NCBI RefSeq assembly: GCF_023716565.1
Contig: NZ_CP071848.1
Span: forward strand, 1,612,001 to 1,676,000
Source of the DNA: Vibrio sp. SCSIO 43136
GTDB taxonomy: Bacteria > Pseudomonadota > Gammaproteobacteria > Enterobacterales > Vibrionaceae
Reading direction: 5' to 3'
DNA: 64,000 nucleotides
Part shown: piece after piece, positions 44,703 to 55,667 of the stretch
How the letters are laid out: each line of letters begins with the position of its first letter
How positions within the stretch are numbered: the stretch's first letter is position 1
Notes under the pieces: model-generated
Seen by the model: only the letters and a program-made list of their open reading frames with translations
Told to the model about the DNA's origin: nothing
The model's database searches: none
Position numbers and translations under genes: made by a program

Positions 44703-45989
44703 ATGAAAGAGATTCCATTCCGTTGGATCGATAAATATCTAATTCACCTGACCTTGCAAGAAAAGTTTTACCTTCTCTTTTTTCTACCGTTAATCGCTGT
44801 GCTCACCACTTTTGGCGTACTCAGTTTTGCAGCAGATAACATGGCCGCAGATATCGCTACTCGCAGTGCAAATGAATTGGCAAATTTAGCTAACAACCCA
44901 GATGTGAGCCTACTCAGCTATCTAAGCACTACTCAAGTTGTGCTGCTGTCAGTTGTCTTCTTTATTTTAGCGCTTGGTGTCTACTATGTGATGACATTTA
45001 TTGGTGGTGCGATGTTCTCAACCAATAAAGCTATCACTACCCTAGTCGATGGTGACCTAACCAATCGCTTGAACTATTTCCCTGTTCGAGACGAGTTCAG
45101 CGTCATTGCCATTAACATCGATAAAGTAGCTGCCCGAGAACAGTCTCTCGTTCAAGCGATGCAAGAGTCGGTTGCCTTGATGCAACAGATCAGCTCAGAG
45201 CTCAACTTGTCTTCAGACAGCAGCTTTAGTATCTCTAATCAGCAACATGCCAATTTGGACTCGCTGGCCAGTGCCACAGAGCAAATGGCGACGACTATCC
45301 GTGAAGTTGCTAATCTAGCCCATGATTCGAGTGTTCAAACCAATGATGCCCGAAGTGTTGCACAAAGCGGCCAATCAAAAGTGAGTGAAACACTAGGAGC
45401 TATCTCTGAACTAAGTAACGAGATCCAGTCTGCGGCAGCAGCGGTTGCGGAACTTGATCAAAATGCGACTCAAATTGATGAAGTCGTAAGTACCATCAAT
45501 GGTATTTCTGAGCAAACTAACCTGCTAGCACTTAACGCCGCCATTGAAGCCGCTCGCGCCGGCGAACAAGGGCGTGGTTTTGCGGTTGTTGCTGATGAGG
45601 TAAGAACACTCGCAGGACGCACGCAGCAAGCGACTGTCGAGATCCAAACCATGATCGAAGCACTGCAACGTAACAGCAGCTCTTTGACCAAACTAATGGA
45701 AACGACGGTTGAAAATGCAGGCTCTGGACAAGTATTGATGAATGAAGTCGACCATCAAATTGGCGACTTGGCGGATAAAAACCAGTTTATCTCTGAAAGT
45801 AGTACTCAGATCGCAACCGCTGCTGAACAGCAAGGTGTAGTGGCTGATAGTATTGCAGAAAGCGTTGAGAACGTACGTAACCAGTCGATTCAGGTCAATG
45901 ACATGATTCAATCCTCAAAAGGTAACATTGATAAGCTGCGCACCCAGAGTGATGACATGGAAAAACTGCTCACAGGCTTGAAAGCGTAA
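44703..45989 (+). CDS. methyl-accepting chemotaxis protein with minimal periplasmic domain
   Basis: 428 aa. TM1 is at about 25-45 and TM2 at about 75-98, with only about 30 residues between them, so there is no room for a periplasmic ligand domain. A HAMP-like region follows, then the signalling domain with the hairpin-tip motif [35 protein letters not shown]. There is no CheR-tethering pentapeptide at the C-terminus. It may sense a membrane or energy state, or work with another sensor. Terminator follows. Confidence 0.9.
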   Translation: MKEIPFRWIDKYLIHLTLQEKFYLLFFLPLIAVLTTFGVLSFAADNMAADIATRSANELANLANNPDVSLLSYLSTTQVVLLSVVFFILALGVYYVMTFIGGAMFSTNKAITTLVDGDLTNRLNYFPVRDEFSVIAINIDKVAAREQSLVQAMQESVALMQQISSELNLSSDSSFSISNQQHANLDSLASATEQMATTIREVANLAHDSSVQTNDARSVAQSGQSKVSETLGAISELSNEIQSAAAAVAELDQNATQIDEVVSTINGISEQTNLLALNAAIEAARAGEQGRGFAVVADEVRTLAGRTQQATVEIQTMIEALQRNSSSLTKLMETTVENAGSGQVLMNEVDHQIGDLADKNQFISESSTQIATAAEQQGVVADSIAESVENVRNQSIQVNDMIQSSKGNIDKLRTQSDDMEKLLTGLKA

Positions 45990-46014
45990 GCTTCATCTTC
46001 TCTATCCACTAAAA

Positions 46015-46048
46015 CAAAAAGACCACTCATTTGAGTGGTCTTTCTTTT
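46015..46048. terminator. bidirectional terminator between chemoreceptor gene and ihfA
   Basis: AAAGACCACTC and GAGTGGTCTTT pair around ATTT, with T-rich sequence on both strands. It serves both convergent genes. Confidence 0.85.
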
Positions 46049-46053
46049 GCGAC

Positions 46054-46350
46054 TTATTTGTCAGCCTCGATACTTTCGACGCGGGCTTTTAGTTTTTGCC
46101 CAGGTCTGAACGTTACGACACGTCTAGCAGTGATTGGAATGTCTTCGCCGGTTTTCGGATTACGTCCCGGTCTTTCATTCTTGTCGCGTAGATCAAAATT
46201 GCCGAAGCCTGACAGTTTTACCTGCTCGCCACTTTCTAGAGCAATTCTGATCTCTTCGAAAAAGGCTTCTACCGTTTCCTTGGCATCCCGCTTGCTGTAA
46301 CCTAACTTTTCAAACAGGTTTTCTGCCAAATCGGCTTTCGTGAGCGCCAT
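46054..46350 (-). CDS. ihfA: integration host factor subunit alpha
   Basis: 98 aa. The full IHF-alpha sequence pattern is present: [23 protein letters not shown], the beta-arm tip [20 protein letters not shown] and the end [12 protein letters not shown]. As a heterodimer with IhfB it bends DNA and supports sigma-54 promoters, replication and recombination. In most enterics and vibrios it directly follows pheT; here a five-gene operon and a terminator lie between them. Confidence 0.96.
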   Translation of the reverse strand: MALTKADLAENLFEKLGYSKRDAKETVEAFFEEIRIALESGEQVKLSGFGNFDLRDKNERPGRNPKTGEDIPITARRVVTFRPGQKLKARVESIEADK

Positions 46351-46798
46351 AAAACTTCCCTCAAAGCTGTGTTAAACCTTACTACTTTTCAGTAGCGCCT
46401 TAGCAATGTCTAAAGTCAAACAACACATCATTGACTTCATAATCAAAAGTGTAAGCCAAGCTTATGATTTTGGCTAATTTTTTTCTGAAATTATCATGTT
46501 AACAAAAATATCCCTGATGATAATTTAATCACTTCTTGAGTGGATAATTGCAATTATGCGCCACAGCATGGTTTATAAATAGAATTATCAGCCACTCACT
46601 ATGAATATTTCAGAATAATTAACCAATGTAATTTTTTACATTTAATTTGAAAATTTTCTTATACTTTTCATGCTCTTGAGTGTCATTCTGTACAAAAAGC
46701 ACTCTATGATATTGATTCATATCTACTGGTAGCATACGATCAAACGCAACGAACCTCTGTCTCCTTTTACAGCTAGTATTGAGCTTTTAGTTAAAGTA
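46351..46798. other. long AT-rich intergenic region upstream of ihfA
   Basis: This 448-nt gap separates ihfA from the outer-membrane gene that ends the ABC operon. It is very AT-rich, with several near-TTGACA and TATAAT-like elements on the minus strand, and must contain an ihfA promoter because a terminator follows pheT. I see no ORF or RNA gene here. Confidence 0.4.
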
Positions 46799-47977
46799 CT
46801 AAAAACTCCACTTAACCTGCGCAAAAACTAAAGATGCAGGGCTATTACCAAACAAACTGTCGCTGCTACCATCGAATCGCTGAAGTACTCCAATCAACTG
46901 AAGGTTATCGCTTAACGAGTAGGTAGAGTTAAGCGATGCAAACCAAGAATGGTCTTGATAATAAATGGTCGATACTGTTGTTCGCCACAAAGGGGTAACG
47001 TCAAAACCTAGATCAGCATAAAAAGTATGAGTGGTAAAGCTAAGCGTTTTTGCACTAAGAGGCAGGTTCACGTACGCAATCGCCGATTCCGCCTCTATAG
47101 GGTTAGAGATATGCAAGTAAGCGAGTCTTCCAAGCCAATTTCGATTTCCACCAAAACTGTAATCTGTTTCAAGGCTCGCCACTGTACTTGCTTGCTGCGG
47201 AACGCCATTCCACTCATCCCGAGTAGGCTTAAAATAGCTTGCTTCCATTCTTATGCCTGCACCGTATCTATCTCCGGCCAAACCAAAACCAACCACTTGA
47301 TCGAGTAGTGATTTACCGACAATAATCTGGGCATCCCAACCTTGGTGATTAAGCAGATATCTGCCCGCATAACTATCAAGATCTGTATCGCGATTAGGGC
47401 TATAGACAAGGTCCCACTGACTAGCAAAATCGAGCGAACGGCTAATCGCAATCGAATCACTGCCACTGCGCTCTTCATAGTCAAAATCATAGATTGAGAA
47501 AGAGTTGAATATATCGTTAGGGTTCCAAATTGTGGTCATTGCCCAATTGATCCTCGACCGCCCAGCCCTAAGTCGCCAGTCTTGGTTTTGCCACTGGACG
47601 TATGCCCGATCAAATTGAGTGGTACCCAGCACACCGTCGTTGTCGTACCAATGGGTCGTCAGATCCATGTACCCTTGATCTAACCCAACCAAATATGCGT
47701 ACCCAGGGTGGCGACTGCTCTCCCCCCAAATAAGTCGATTACGCATACCCAAGTTCACTTGAAACTCAGGACTGAAACGATATTCAAAATTGAATCGTTG
47801 ATGGATCAGATGATCATAACTGGTTGTACTATTTTTCGGTATATTCGCTGTTGCCATGTACTTTACATAGCCATTGAGATCATAGTTTTTTTGCGGTGTT
47901 AACCCAGGAATTTGAGCTGCGGAAATCGAAGCCCACAATGTACAAAAAGTCGCTGGAAGTACGATCACATTTCTCAT
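46799..47977 (-). CDS. outer-membrane beta-barrel protein of ABC/LolA-like operon
   Basis: 392 aa with an N-terminal signal peptide (PATFCTLWASISAA, cleavage near residue 21). The mature part is rich in alternating aromatic strands (LRAGRSRINWAMTTIWNPNDIFNS, LVFAQVKWSF) and ends in Phe, the outer-membrane signature. It resembles the DUF1302-like porin-type proteins. The ATG overlaps the TGA of the ABC ATPase gene, so it is translationally coupled and belongs to the operon. It would be the outer-membrane component of the system; its substrate is unknown. Confidence 0.75.
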   Translation of the reverse strand: MRNVIVLPATFCTLWASISAAQIPGLTPQKNYDLNGYVKYMATANIPKNSTTSYDHLIHQRFNFEYRFSPEFQVNLGMRNRLIWGESSRHPGYAYLVGLDQGYMDLTTHWYDNDGVLGTTQFDRAYVQWQNQDWRLRAGRSRINWAMTTIWNPNDIFNSFSIYDFDYEERSGSDSIAISRSLDFASQWDLVYSPNRDTDLDSYAGRYLLNHQGWDAQIIVGKSLLDQVVGFGLAGDRYGAGIRMEASYFKPTRDEWNGVPQQASTVASLETDYSFGGNRNWLGRLAYLHISNPIEAESAIAYVNLPLSAKTLSFTTHTFYADLGFDVTPLWRTTVSTIYYQDHSWFASLNSTYSLSDNLQLIGVLQRFDGSSDSLFGNSPASLVFAQVKWSF

Positions 47978-48675
47978 AAAGATGACTGCTGTGACTGAAG
48001 CTTATCTTCTTTAAGCATGCCATCTTCGAATACTATCACTCGTTTGGCACGTGTAATGACTCGTGGGTCGTGGGTCGAGAAAATAAACGTTGTGCCCTCC
48101 TGCTCATTCAATCTCTGCATAATATCCAAAAGTTCTGAGGTGCTCTGGGCATCCAAATTAGCGGTCGGTTCATCTGCCATGACAAATCGTGGTTTAGGCG
48201 CCAGCGCTCTGGCAACTGCCACCCTCTGCTGCTGCCCACCCGATAGGTTGCCAGGGATTTTATCTTGCTGCTGTTCCAGCCCAACTTGTTTAAGAAGATC
48301 TTTAGATCGTTGCTGGCACTCTTTGGCACTTCGCCCTTGAAGCTGCATGACAAACTCAACGTTTTCCAGCGCAGTTAATACAGGCAACAAACTATAGTCT
48401 TGGAAGATAAAGCCAATGTGGTCTCGGCGAAACCCTATCAAGTGTTTCTCACTCAGTTGGCAGATGTCGGTACCATCGATCAGAACCTCGCCACTGGTCG
48501 GTTTATCAATACCACCCAACATGTTAAGCAACGTGGTTTTTCCAGACCCCGACGGCCCCATCACAGCGACGAACTCCCCTTGTTCGATCACTAAATCAAG
48601 AGATTTAACGGCTTTAACCGGAAACTCACTATCCGGATTATAGGTCTTATTGAGCGCCTTCAATTGAATCGTCAT
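47974..48675 (-). CDS. LolD/MacB-type ABC ATPase
   Basis: 233 aa from the ATG at 48675 (an open upstream extension lacks a ribosome binding site). Walker A GPSGSGKTTLLNMLGG, Q-loop region FIFQDYSLLPVLTALENVEF, signature LSGGQQQRVAVARAL and Walker B RFVMADEPTANLD are all present. The sequence type is that of LolD/FtsE/MacB ATPases, which power extraction or mechanotransmission rather than uptake. It acts with the two permeases encoded immediately upstream. Confidence 0.88.
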   Translation of the reverse strand: MTIQLKALNKTYNPDSEFPVKAVKSLDLVIEQGEFVAVMGPSGSGKTTLLNMLGGIDKPTSGEVLIDGTDICQLSEKHLIGFRRDHIGFIFQDYSLLPVLTALENVEFVMQLQGRSAKECQQRSKDLLKQVGLEQQQDKIPGNLSGGQQQRVAVARALAPKPRFVMADEPTANLDAQSTSELLDIMQRLNEQEGTTFIFSTHDPRVITRAKRVIVFEDGMLKEDKLQSQQSSL

Positions 48676-48676
48676 A

Positions 48677-49894
48677 TTAGTGCTTCTCCGCCATCGCTTG
48701 TGCTGGGTGTTTTTTAAGGATTTGAAATGCAGGGTAAATTGCAGCAATAGTGCTAGCCAAAATCACAGCGACAACCGCCATCACATAATCATCTGTTGCG
48801 ACGGAAGGATAGATTTGAGTATCAATACCAAAGCTTCCAAGCCCATCAGCCATCGCACCTAGAGAGAATCCATGTTGCCCAATCAATTCTACGAGTAATA
48901 TACATAACCCAACACCCAGTGTTGCCCCACATAAGCCAAGCAATGTCGCTTCCAGCAAAATTAGGACAAATATCTTATGTTTTTGCATGCCAACGGCCAT
49001 CAGAACGCCAAACTCTCGAGTGCGTTCAAACACCGACATCAGCATGATATTGATGATGCCAAATCCCATAGCAAGTACAAAAATCGACAAAATCACCTGA
49101 TTACTAGTTTTCATCGAGCTGGTCATTGATGCAAGTAAAGGCTGAACTTGTTTCCAATCTCGAACTAGATTCTGGACAGAACTTTCACTTTGAAGCGCAG
49201 CAAGGGTCGAGGTTAACTGTTCTTGGTCGCCTACAACAATGGCTATCTCATGAGCGCCTTGCAGCCCGGCCAATTTCTCAAGGTCTGACTTTCTTACATA
49301 GAGGTTGTTATCATCAAAATTAGTGGATGGCGTTTTAAAGATCCCTTTCACTCTAAAAGCAGAACCTGCTACGTCACTGTTATGATCAGAAAAGGTAACG
49401 ACGATTTTCGACCCCACCTTTAGTTGCAACCTATTCGCAGTTTGCTCGGAAACTAACGCAGGTTTTCTTGACGCTTTATCGAGCCATTCCCCTTGTATGA
49501 TATGTTCAGATAACGGTGTGACTCGCTGCTCTTGGTCAATATCGATCCCATTAATCCTGATCCCACGGGTACTACGCGCCGAAGCAACCATCCCGTTAGC
49601 AATAAACCGGGCTGAATAGGCTTCAATATTCGATGTTTCAGCTAATTCAACTTGAAGGGATTCTAGATCTTTAATGTCTTTATTGATGTCTGGATTATCA
49701 ATATACCCTTGGTTATGGATTTGAATATGGCTGGTTTGCCAAGCAATAGCATTACGTAACATGCTATCCATCAAACCTGTCATAAATGCGATCATCGCAA
49801 TCACTCCAACGAGGCCAAACACCATTGCTCCTAGCATGATCCCAGTTCGCATCTTATTGCGCCATAGGTTACGCCATGCAAGCTTAAGCAGCAT
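48677..49894 (-). CDS. FtsX/LolCE-type ABC permease
   Basis: 405 aa from the ATG at 49894, preceded by AAGGAGG. One N-terminal helix, a large periplasmic MacB-PCD domain (about 45-270) and three C-terminal helices form the type VII/Lol permease layout. The motif FERTREFGVLMAVGMQKHKIFVLILLE is typical. It begins with nearly the same residues as the neighbouring permease (MLLKLAWRNLWR), so the two are paralogues acting as a pair. Its start overlaps the upstream permease gene by 11 nt. Confidence 0.87.
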   Translation of the reverse strand: MLLKLAWRNLWRNKMRTGIMLGAMVFGLVGVIAMIAFMTGLMDSMLRNAIAWQTSHIQIHNQGYIDNPDINKDIKDLESLQVELAETSNIEAYSARFIANGMVASARSTRGIRINGIDIDQEQRVTPLSEHIIQGEWLDKASRKPALVSEQTANRLQLKVGSKIVVTFSDHNSDVAGSAFRVKGIFKTPSTNFDDNNLYVRKSDLEKLAGLQGAHEIAIVVGDQEQLTSTLAALQSESSVQNLVRDWKQVQPLLASMTSSMKTSNQVILSIFVLAMGFGIINIMLMSVFERTREFGVLMAVGMQKHKIFVLILLEATLLGLCGATLGVGLCILLVELIGQHGFSLGAMADGLGSFGIDTQIYPSVATDDYVMAVVAVILASTIAAIYPAFQILKKHPAQAMAEKH

Positions 49895-51113
49895 GAGCAC
49901 CTCCTTTTAATGCAACCACAATATCAAGTAGACCTAAGCGAACTATCGGATAACTAAGACAAATCAACAGCATCAGCAACACGATCAATATCTGCTTGAG
50001 CACTAACATTGGTTTAACCAACAGCGGTAGAATGGGCTCGAAACCCGCTTCTCGCATTAGCTGAGCATTTTCACCAGTAAACTCTATCGGAAAAATCGAG
50101 AAGTAAGTTAGAACGGGAGCACTGACAAGTAAGCCTATCAACACACCAATAAAAGCCATCAGCAAGGATTCTACCGATACTAGGGTGATCAACTGTCGGC
50201 GAAGCATACCTGTTGCCAGCATCACCCCAAACTCTCGCTGACGCTCTAACGTCATCATTGCGATGGTAGCAAATAGACCGAAGCCAACCACACCATAAAG
50301 GATGTACATAAGAAAAATTCCACCTGCCTTATCCATCTGAATTTGCTGATAAAACTCTGGTGACAGTGTTTTCCAATCCTGCACACGAGCGTTGGGACTA
50401 AATTGCTGTTCGAGCAATGCAACAACCGCAGGCACTTGCTCCAAAGCATGAGTATGAACCACCCAGTGAGTCACTTGCTCATCGGTGCTATACAATTGTT
50501 TTGCAGCAGCAATCGGTAAATAGACGAGCTGGCTTTCCAGCTGGGGCATCGGAAAAGAAACAATGCCTTTGATAGTAAACAACCCTGCAGCGGTTTGACC
50601 ACGATAACCTTGCCCATAAAGCACTAACTCATCGCCCACCGACAATTGCATGTGACGAGCAAAACTCTCTCCCACTAAAACTTGGTTATCCGATGCCAAT
50701 AAGTAACTCCCAGCAACGATTTTGTCACTGAGTTTTGAATAAGCATCTTCTAACGCTGGTTCAATTCCCATGACCAAAACGCCTTTGGACTTATCATCCC
50801 CTGCTGCTAGTGCAAACGACTCAATGCGAGGAAGGAGATGAGAGACTTGAGGCAAACGCTTAATTTCAGACACAAACTGAGAATTGCCCGGAAGCAGATC
50901 ATCAATGCTTTGGCTTTGCTTAAAATCAGGATGCTGGATTTGAATCAAACCAGTATAAAAGCGGGCATTATTGTCAATATTGGCGCTATAAGTACCCTCT
51001 TGAAGTGAGCGAGTAAATAACGACAGGAATAACGCCAGTGCTAACGCCGATGCCGTCAGCAATGTTCTTCGTTTTTGACGCCAGAGATTGCGCCAAGCAA
51101 GTTTTAACAGCAT
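49884..51113 (-). CDS. FtsX/LolCE-type ABC permease
   Basis: 409 aa, same layout as the adjacent permease: N-terminal helix after MLLKLAWRNLWRQKRRTLL, a periplasmic domain of about 220 residues and three C-terminal helices, with LERQREFGVMLATGMLRRQLITLVSVE. It probably forms a heterodimer with the product of 48677-49894. It lies 18 nt downstream of the LolA-like gene in the same operon. Confidence 0.87.
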   Translation of the reverse strand: MLLKLAWRNLWRQKRRTLLTASALALALFLSLFTRSLQEGTYSANIDNNARFYTGLIQIQHPDFKQSQSIDDLLPGNSQFVSEIKRLPQVSHLLPRIESFALAAGDDKSKGVLVMGIEPALEDAYSKLSDKIVAGSYLLASDNQVLVGESFARHMQLSVGDELVLYGQGYRGQTAAGLFTIKGIVSFPMPQLESQLVYLPIAAAKQLYSTDEQVTHWVVHTHALEQVPAVVALLEQQFSPNARVQDWKTLSPEFYQQIQMDKAGGIFLMYILYGVVGFGLFATIAMMTLERQREFGVMLATGMLRRQLITLVSVESLLMAFIGVLIGLLVSAPVLTYFSIFPIEFTGENAQLMREAGFEPILPLLVKPMLVLKQILIVLLMLLICLSYPIVRLGLLDIVVALKGGAHAA

Positions 51114-51131
51114 CCCTACTCCTTTACTGGG

Positions 51132-51878
51132 CTATTCTCTAAGCGTTTTCATTTGCGATTGTGAGAAAAACTCATCGCCGATGTCAAAATTGAACTGCGC
51201 TTGATGCGTTGTCATCTCTGTCTTGTGACCTGGCTTATCCGCAGGCTCCATCACCATTTTTGTGGCGAGTTTTCGCCCTCCAAGCTCCTTCACATCAAAG
51301 GTGCTCATGGTGTTCACCAGCTCATCAAACTCGTCATAAAACTCGACTTTTCTTTGCAAATAGTTCTGTTTAGAAATCCAAAGTTTCACTTTACTCCAGA
51401 CAACAGGAGCATCGGGTTTAGCTTTTGCTTCAATCACATAAGTCGGTACACCATCGACTTCAGACTCAGGCAAAAACTGATGTTGATAGTCCACAACAAT
51501 CGACGACTGATTAATCAAATCATCGTTAGTAAAATCTGAACCCATCCAGCTTTGTCCCAACATAGATGGAGCGATTTTAATCACTCGCTCAATACCCGGG
51601 ATCCAGTTCCACATTTCACGATGGCGTTTAAGTGACGCTGTCCCTTTATCTTTAGCTGGAGCAGTAATCAACACCAAAGACAAATCTTGGTCTTTACTCC
51701 AACTTTTCATGCTCATGGTTCGAGTCCAATCGGGCCGAATAATGGTCATGGTCGATTCAATATAGCTGGAATCACCTCGCATTTGCTGGTCCGAACGTGA
51801 GACGACGTCTGTTGCGCTCATCGTCGCAAACGCATTCGAAGCCACAAAACACAGTGTGAGTAAATGAAACTTGCGCAT
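51132..51878 (-). CDS. LolA-like outer membrane lipoprotein-sorting protein
   Basis: 248 aa from the ATG at 51878 (AGGG six bases upstream). A signal peptide (LLTLCFVASNAFA) precedes a soluble LolA/LolB-like fold of the outer membrane lipoprotein-sorting type (PF17131): ATDVVSRSDQQMRGDSS, KDKGTASLKRHREMWNWIPGIERVIKIAPSML and QSWMGSDFTNDDLI. It is the first gene of the operon and probably the periplasmic carrier of a lipid or lipoprotein. It is distinct from housekeeping LolA. Confidence 0.82.
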   Translation of the reverse strand: MRKFHLLTLCFVASNAFATMSATDVVSRSDQQMRGDSSYIESTMTIIRPDWTRTMSMKSWSKDQDLSLVLITAPAKDKGTASLKRHREMWNWIPGIERVIKIAPSMLGQSWMGSDFTNDDLINQSSIVVDYQHQFLPESEVDGVPTYVIEAKAKPDAPVVWSKVKLWISKQNYLQRKVEFYDEFDELVNTMSTFDVKELGGRKLATKMVMEPADKPGHKTEMTTHQAQFNFDIGDEFFSQSQMKTLRE

Positions 51879-51987
51879 AGTCATCCCTTGCAATAAATCT
51901 GATTATTAAGCCTAAACCTATTATGAGCATGTTTGCCTACCAAACATTGAGTTAAAGCTAAGATTTATCAAATAATAGGCATAAAAA

Positions 51988-52015
51988 ATGGGCTCCTACC
52001 AAGGAGCCCATTTTT
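51988..52015 (-). terminator. rho-independent terminator downstream of pheT
   Basis: ATGGGCTCCT and AGGAGCCCAT pair perfectly around a 4-nt loop, with T-runs on both strands. It isolates pheST transcription from the LolA-like operon downstream. Confidence 0.88.
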
Positions 52016-52033
52016 CGTAACTTAATCTAAAGA

Positions 52034-54421
52034 TTAATCACGCAGTGATGCACCAAATTTCTCAGAAATATGTGCAACGATTGCGTCTACCGAACCTGCG
52101 ATGTCAGCTTCTTCAAGCGTACGTTCAACAGATTGCAGAGTTAGAGCGATTGCCAGGCTCTTCTTGCCTTCTTCTACGCCTTTACCTACGTAAACGTCAA
52201 ATAGCTTAGCGTCAGTTAAGAACTCACCACCCGCTTCTAGACATGCAGCAACGATGTCGCCAGAAGCAATTGCTTCGTCAGCTACCACTGCAATGTCACG
52301 ACGGTTAGATGGGAACTTAGAGATCTGAACCGCTTCTGGGATCACTTTAGTGTTGATCGCAGACCACTCGATTTCGAACACGATAGTACGGCCGTTTAGA
52401 CCAAACTTACGCTCAAGTTCTGGGTGAACAGTACCGATAACACCGACTTCTTTGCCATCTACGATGATTGCCGCACATTGGCCTGGGTGAAGTGCTGGGT
52501 GCTTCGCTGCTGCGAAAGAGTATGCTTTCTCGTTTGCAGACAGCTCAAGAATCGCTTCTAGGTCGCCTTTCAAGTCAAAGAAATCAACCGTGTTGGTTTC
52601 GATGTCCCAGTGCTCTTCACTGCGAGTACCTGCAATAACACCTGCAAGCATCGCTTCTTGGCGCATGCCGTTTTCTGCAGACTCACAAGGGATAAAACGT
52701 AGACCCTGTTCGAATAGACGAACACGTGGCTGTTGACGCTTTTGGTTGTGAACGACAGTGTTAAGCAGACCTTGGATAAGACCAAGACGCATCGCTGACA
52801 TATCCGCAGAAATTGGGAATGGCAGAATTAGCGGCTCAACATCTGGCACGATAAGCTTTTGCTGCTCTGGCTCTACGAAGCTGTAAGTGATCGCTTCGTG
52901 ATAACCGCGGTCAACAAGTAGGTCACGAACACGTTTTAGCGGAAGATTCGCTTCAACGTGGTTGTGCATCTTAAGAGTTGCAGCTGGGTGCTGGTTAGGA
53001 ATGTTGTCGTAACCGTAGATACGACCCACTTCTTCAATTAGGTCTTGCTCGATAGCAATGTCGAAACGCCAAGTTGGAGCAGTCGCTGTCCAGCCTTCTG
53101 CTGTTACTTCTACTACCATACCTAGACGCTCTAAGATCTCTTTAACATCAGCATCTTCGATATGGTGACCAAGTAGAGAATCTAGCTTAGTACGACGTAG
53201 TGAAACTGTGTTTGCTGTTGGTAGGTCTGCTTGTGACTCTACGCCAACAACAGGTGCTACTTCACCACCACAAATTTCCACTAGAAGCTGAGTTGCACGC
53301 TCCATTGCGCTTGCTTGTAGTGCAAAGTCAACACCACGCTCAAAACGCATAGAAGAATCAGTGTGTAGACCGTAGCTACGAGCTCGACCACGGATGTGGT
53401 CAGGTGCGAAGAATGCACATTCTAGTAGCACGTCAGTTGTCTCAGTCGTTACACCAGACTCTTCACCACCAAAGATACCAGCGATTGCTAGTGCTTTGTT
53501 GTGGTCTGCGACTACTAGTGTATCTGCGTTTAGTTCAGCGATGTTGCCGTCTAGAAGAGTCAGCTTCTCGCCCTGCTCTGCCATACGAACTACAATACCA
53601 CCTTCGATCTTCGCTAGATCAAACGCGTGCATTGGCTGACCTTGCTCTAGCAGCATGTAGTTAGTGATATCTACTACTGGATCGATAGAGCGGATACCAC
53701 AACGGCGCAGTTTTTCTTGCATCCAAAGTGGAGTTTCAGCTTTAACGTTAACGTTCTTAACTACACGACCAAGGTAACGTGGACACGCAGCTGGCGCTTT
53801 CACTTCAATAGACACTTTGTCTTCGATAGAAGCTGCAACTGCTTCAACTGAAGGTTCAGTTACGTCAGCACGGTTTAGTACACCTACTTCACGCGCCATA
53901 CCGCGGATGCTGAAACAGTCTGCACGGTTTGCTGTTAGATCTACGTCTACTGTTACGTCTTCAAGACCTAGGTACTCACGGAAATCTGTACCTAGCACAG
54001 CATCTTCAGTAAGTTCTAGGATACCGTCAGATTCTACGTCGATACCTAGCTCAGAGAATGAACAAAGCATACCGTGTGATGGTTGACCACGTAGTTTCGC
54101 TTTCTTGATCTTGAAGTCACCAGGAAGTACAGCACCAACGGTTGCAACAGCAACCTTGATGCCTAGGCGACAGTTAGATGCGCCACATACGATGTCTAGT
54201 AGCTCTTCGCCGCCAACATCAACTTTAGTGACACGTAGTTTGTCTGCGTCTGGGTGCTGAGCACACTCAACAACTTGACCCACTTTAACGCCAGTGAAAG
54301 TGCCAGCTACAGGAAGAACGTCGTCAACCTCTAGACCAGCCATAGTGATTTGGTGCGTAAGCTCGTCAGTAGATACTGAAGGGTTTACCCACTCACGAAG
54401 CCATGATTCGCTGAATTTCAT
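52034..54421 (-). CDS. pheT: phenylalanyl-tRNA synthetase beta subunit
   Basis: 795 aa, full length. N-terminal tRNA-binding (EMAP-like) domain, B3/B4 editing domain, B5 DNA-binding-like domain and C-terminal ferredoxin-fold anticodon-binding domain are all recognisable (for example [20 protein letters not shown] and [12 protein letters not shown]). It forms the alpha2-beta2 enzyme with PheS, encoded 18 nt upstream. Confidence 0.97.
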   Translation of the reverse strand: MKFSESWLREWVNPSVSTDELTHQITMAGLEVDDVLPVAGTFTGVKVGQVVECAQHPDADKLRVTKVDVGGEELLDIVCGASNCRLGIKVAVATVGAVLPGDFKIKKAKLRGQPSHGMLCSFSELGIDVESDGILELTEDAVLGTDFREYLGLEDVTVDVDLTANRADCFSIRGMAREVGVLNRADVTEPSVEAVAASIEDKVSIEVKAPAACPRYLGRVVKNVNVKAETPLWMQEKLRRCGIRSIDPVVDITNYMLLEQGQPMHAFDLAKIEGGIVVRMAEQGEKLTLLDGNIAELNADTLVVADHNKALAIAGIFGGEESGVTTETTDVLLECAFFAPDHIRGRARSYGLHTDSSMRFERGVDFALQASAMERATQLLVEICGGEVAPVVGVESQADLPTANTVSLRRTKLDSLLGHHIEDADVKEILERLGMVVEVTAEGWTATAPTWRFDIAIEQDLIEEVGRIYGYDNIPNQHPAATLKMHNHVEANLPLKRVRDLLVDRGYHEAITYSFVEPEQQKLIVPDVEPLILPFPISADMSAMRLGLIQGLLNTVVHNQKRQQPRVRLFEQGLRFIPCESAENGMRQEAMLAGVIAGTRSEEHWDIETNTVDFFDLKGDLEAILELSANEKAYSFAAAKHPALHPGQCAAIIVDGKEVGVIGTVHPELERKFGLNGRTIVFEIEWSAINTKVIPEAVQISKFPSNRRDIAVVADEAIASGDIVAACLEAGGEFLTDAKLFDVYVGKGVEEGKKSLAIALTLQSVERTLEEADIAGSVDAIVAHISEKFGASLRD

Positions 54422-54439
54422 TGTGATGAACCCTCTGGA

Positions 54440-55465
<1,026 letters not shown>

Positions 55466-55571
55466 TTAGGGATTATTGGTATTTTTCGAATAGTCGTACA
55501 TAGTAATCAAACCGACCAATAAAGCCAAATTGAAATGTAAATTGAATGGCTTATTGATTAAAAGAAGTGCG

Positions 55572-55617
55572 AATTTATGCAATCTCAGGCGATAGACGCT
55601 CTGAAACTGCATAAATT
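55572..55617 (-). other. long RNA hairpin between the hemerythrin-GGDEF gene and pheS
   Basis: The two 17-nt arms (55601-55617 and 55572-55588) pair along their whole length in minus-strand RNA if two G-U wobbles are allowed, and the loop adds GCG/CGC with a bulged A. In plus-strand RNA the same positions would be A-C mismatches. This asymmetry suggests a structure selected in the minus-strand transcript, either a terminator for the upstream gene (weak T-tract) or part of the pheS leader. Confidence 0.5.
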
Positions 55618-55667
55618 TCGATTGAGAGTTAGCACGCGGAGGCTCTGCCAAGAACTTTAGATGCAGA

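Noticed and set aside
46351..46798. IHF-binding sites for ihfA autoregulation
   Set aside because: Several WATCAA-like stretches occur, but none keeps the downstream TTR at the right distance, and the region is too AT-rich for the partial matches to mean much.
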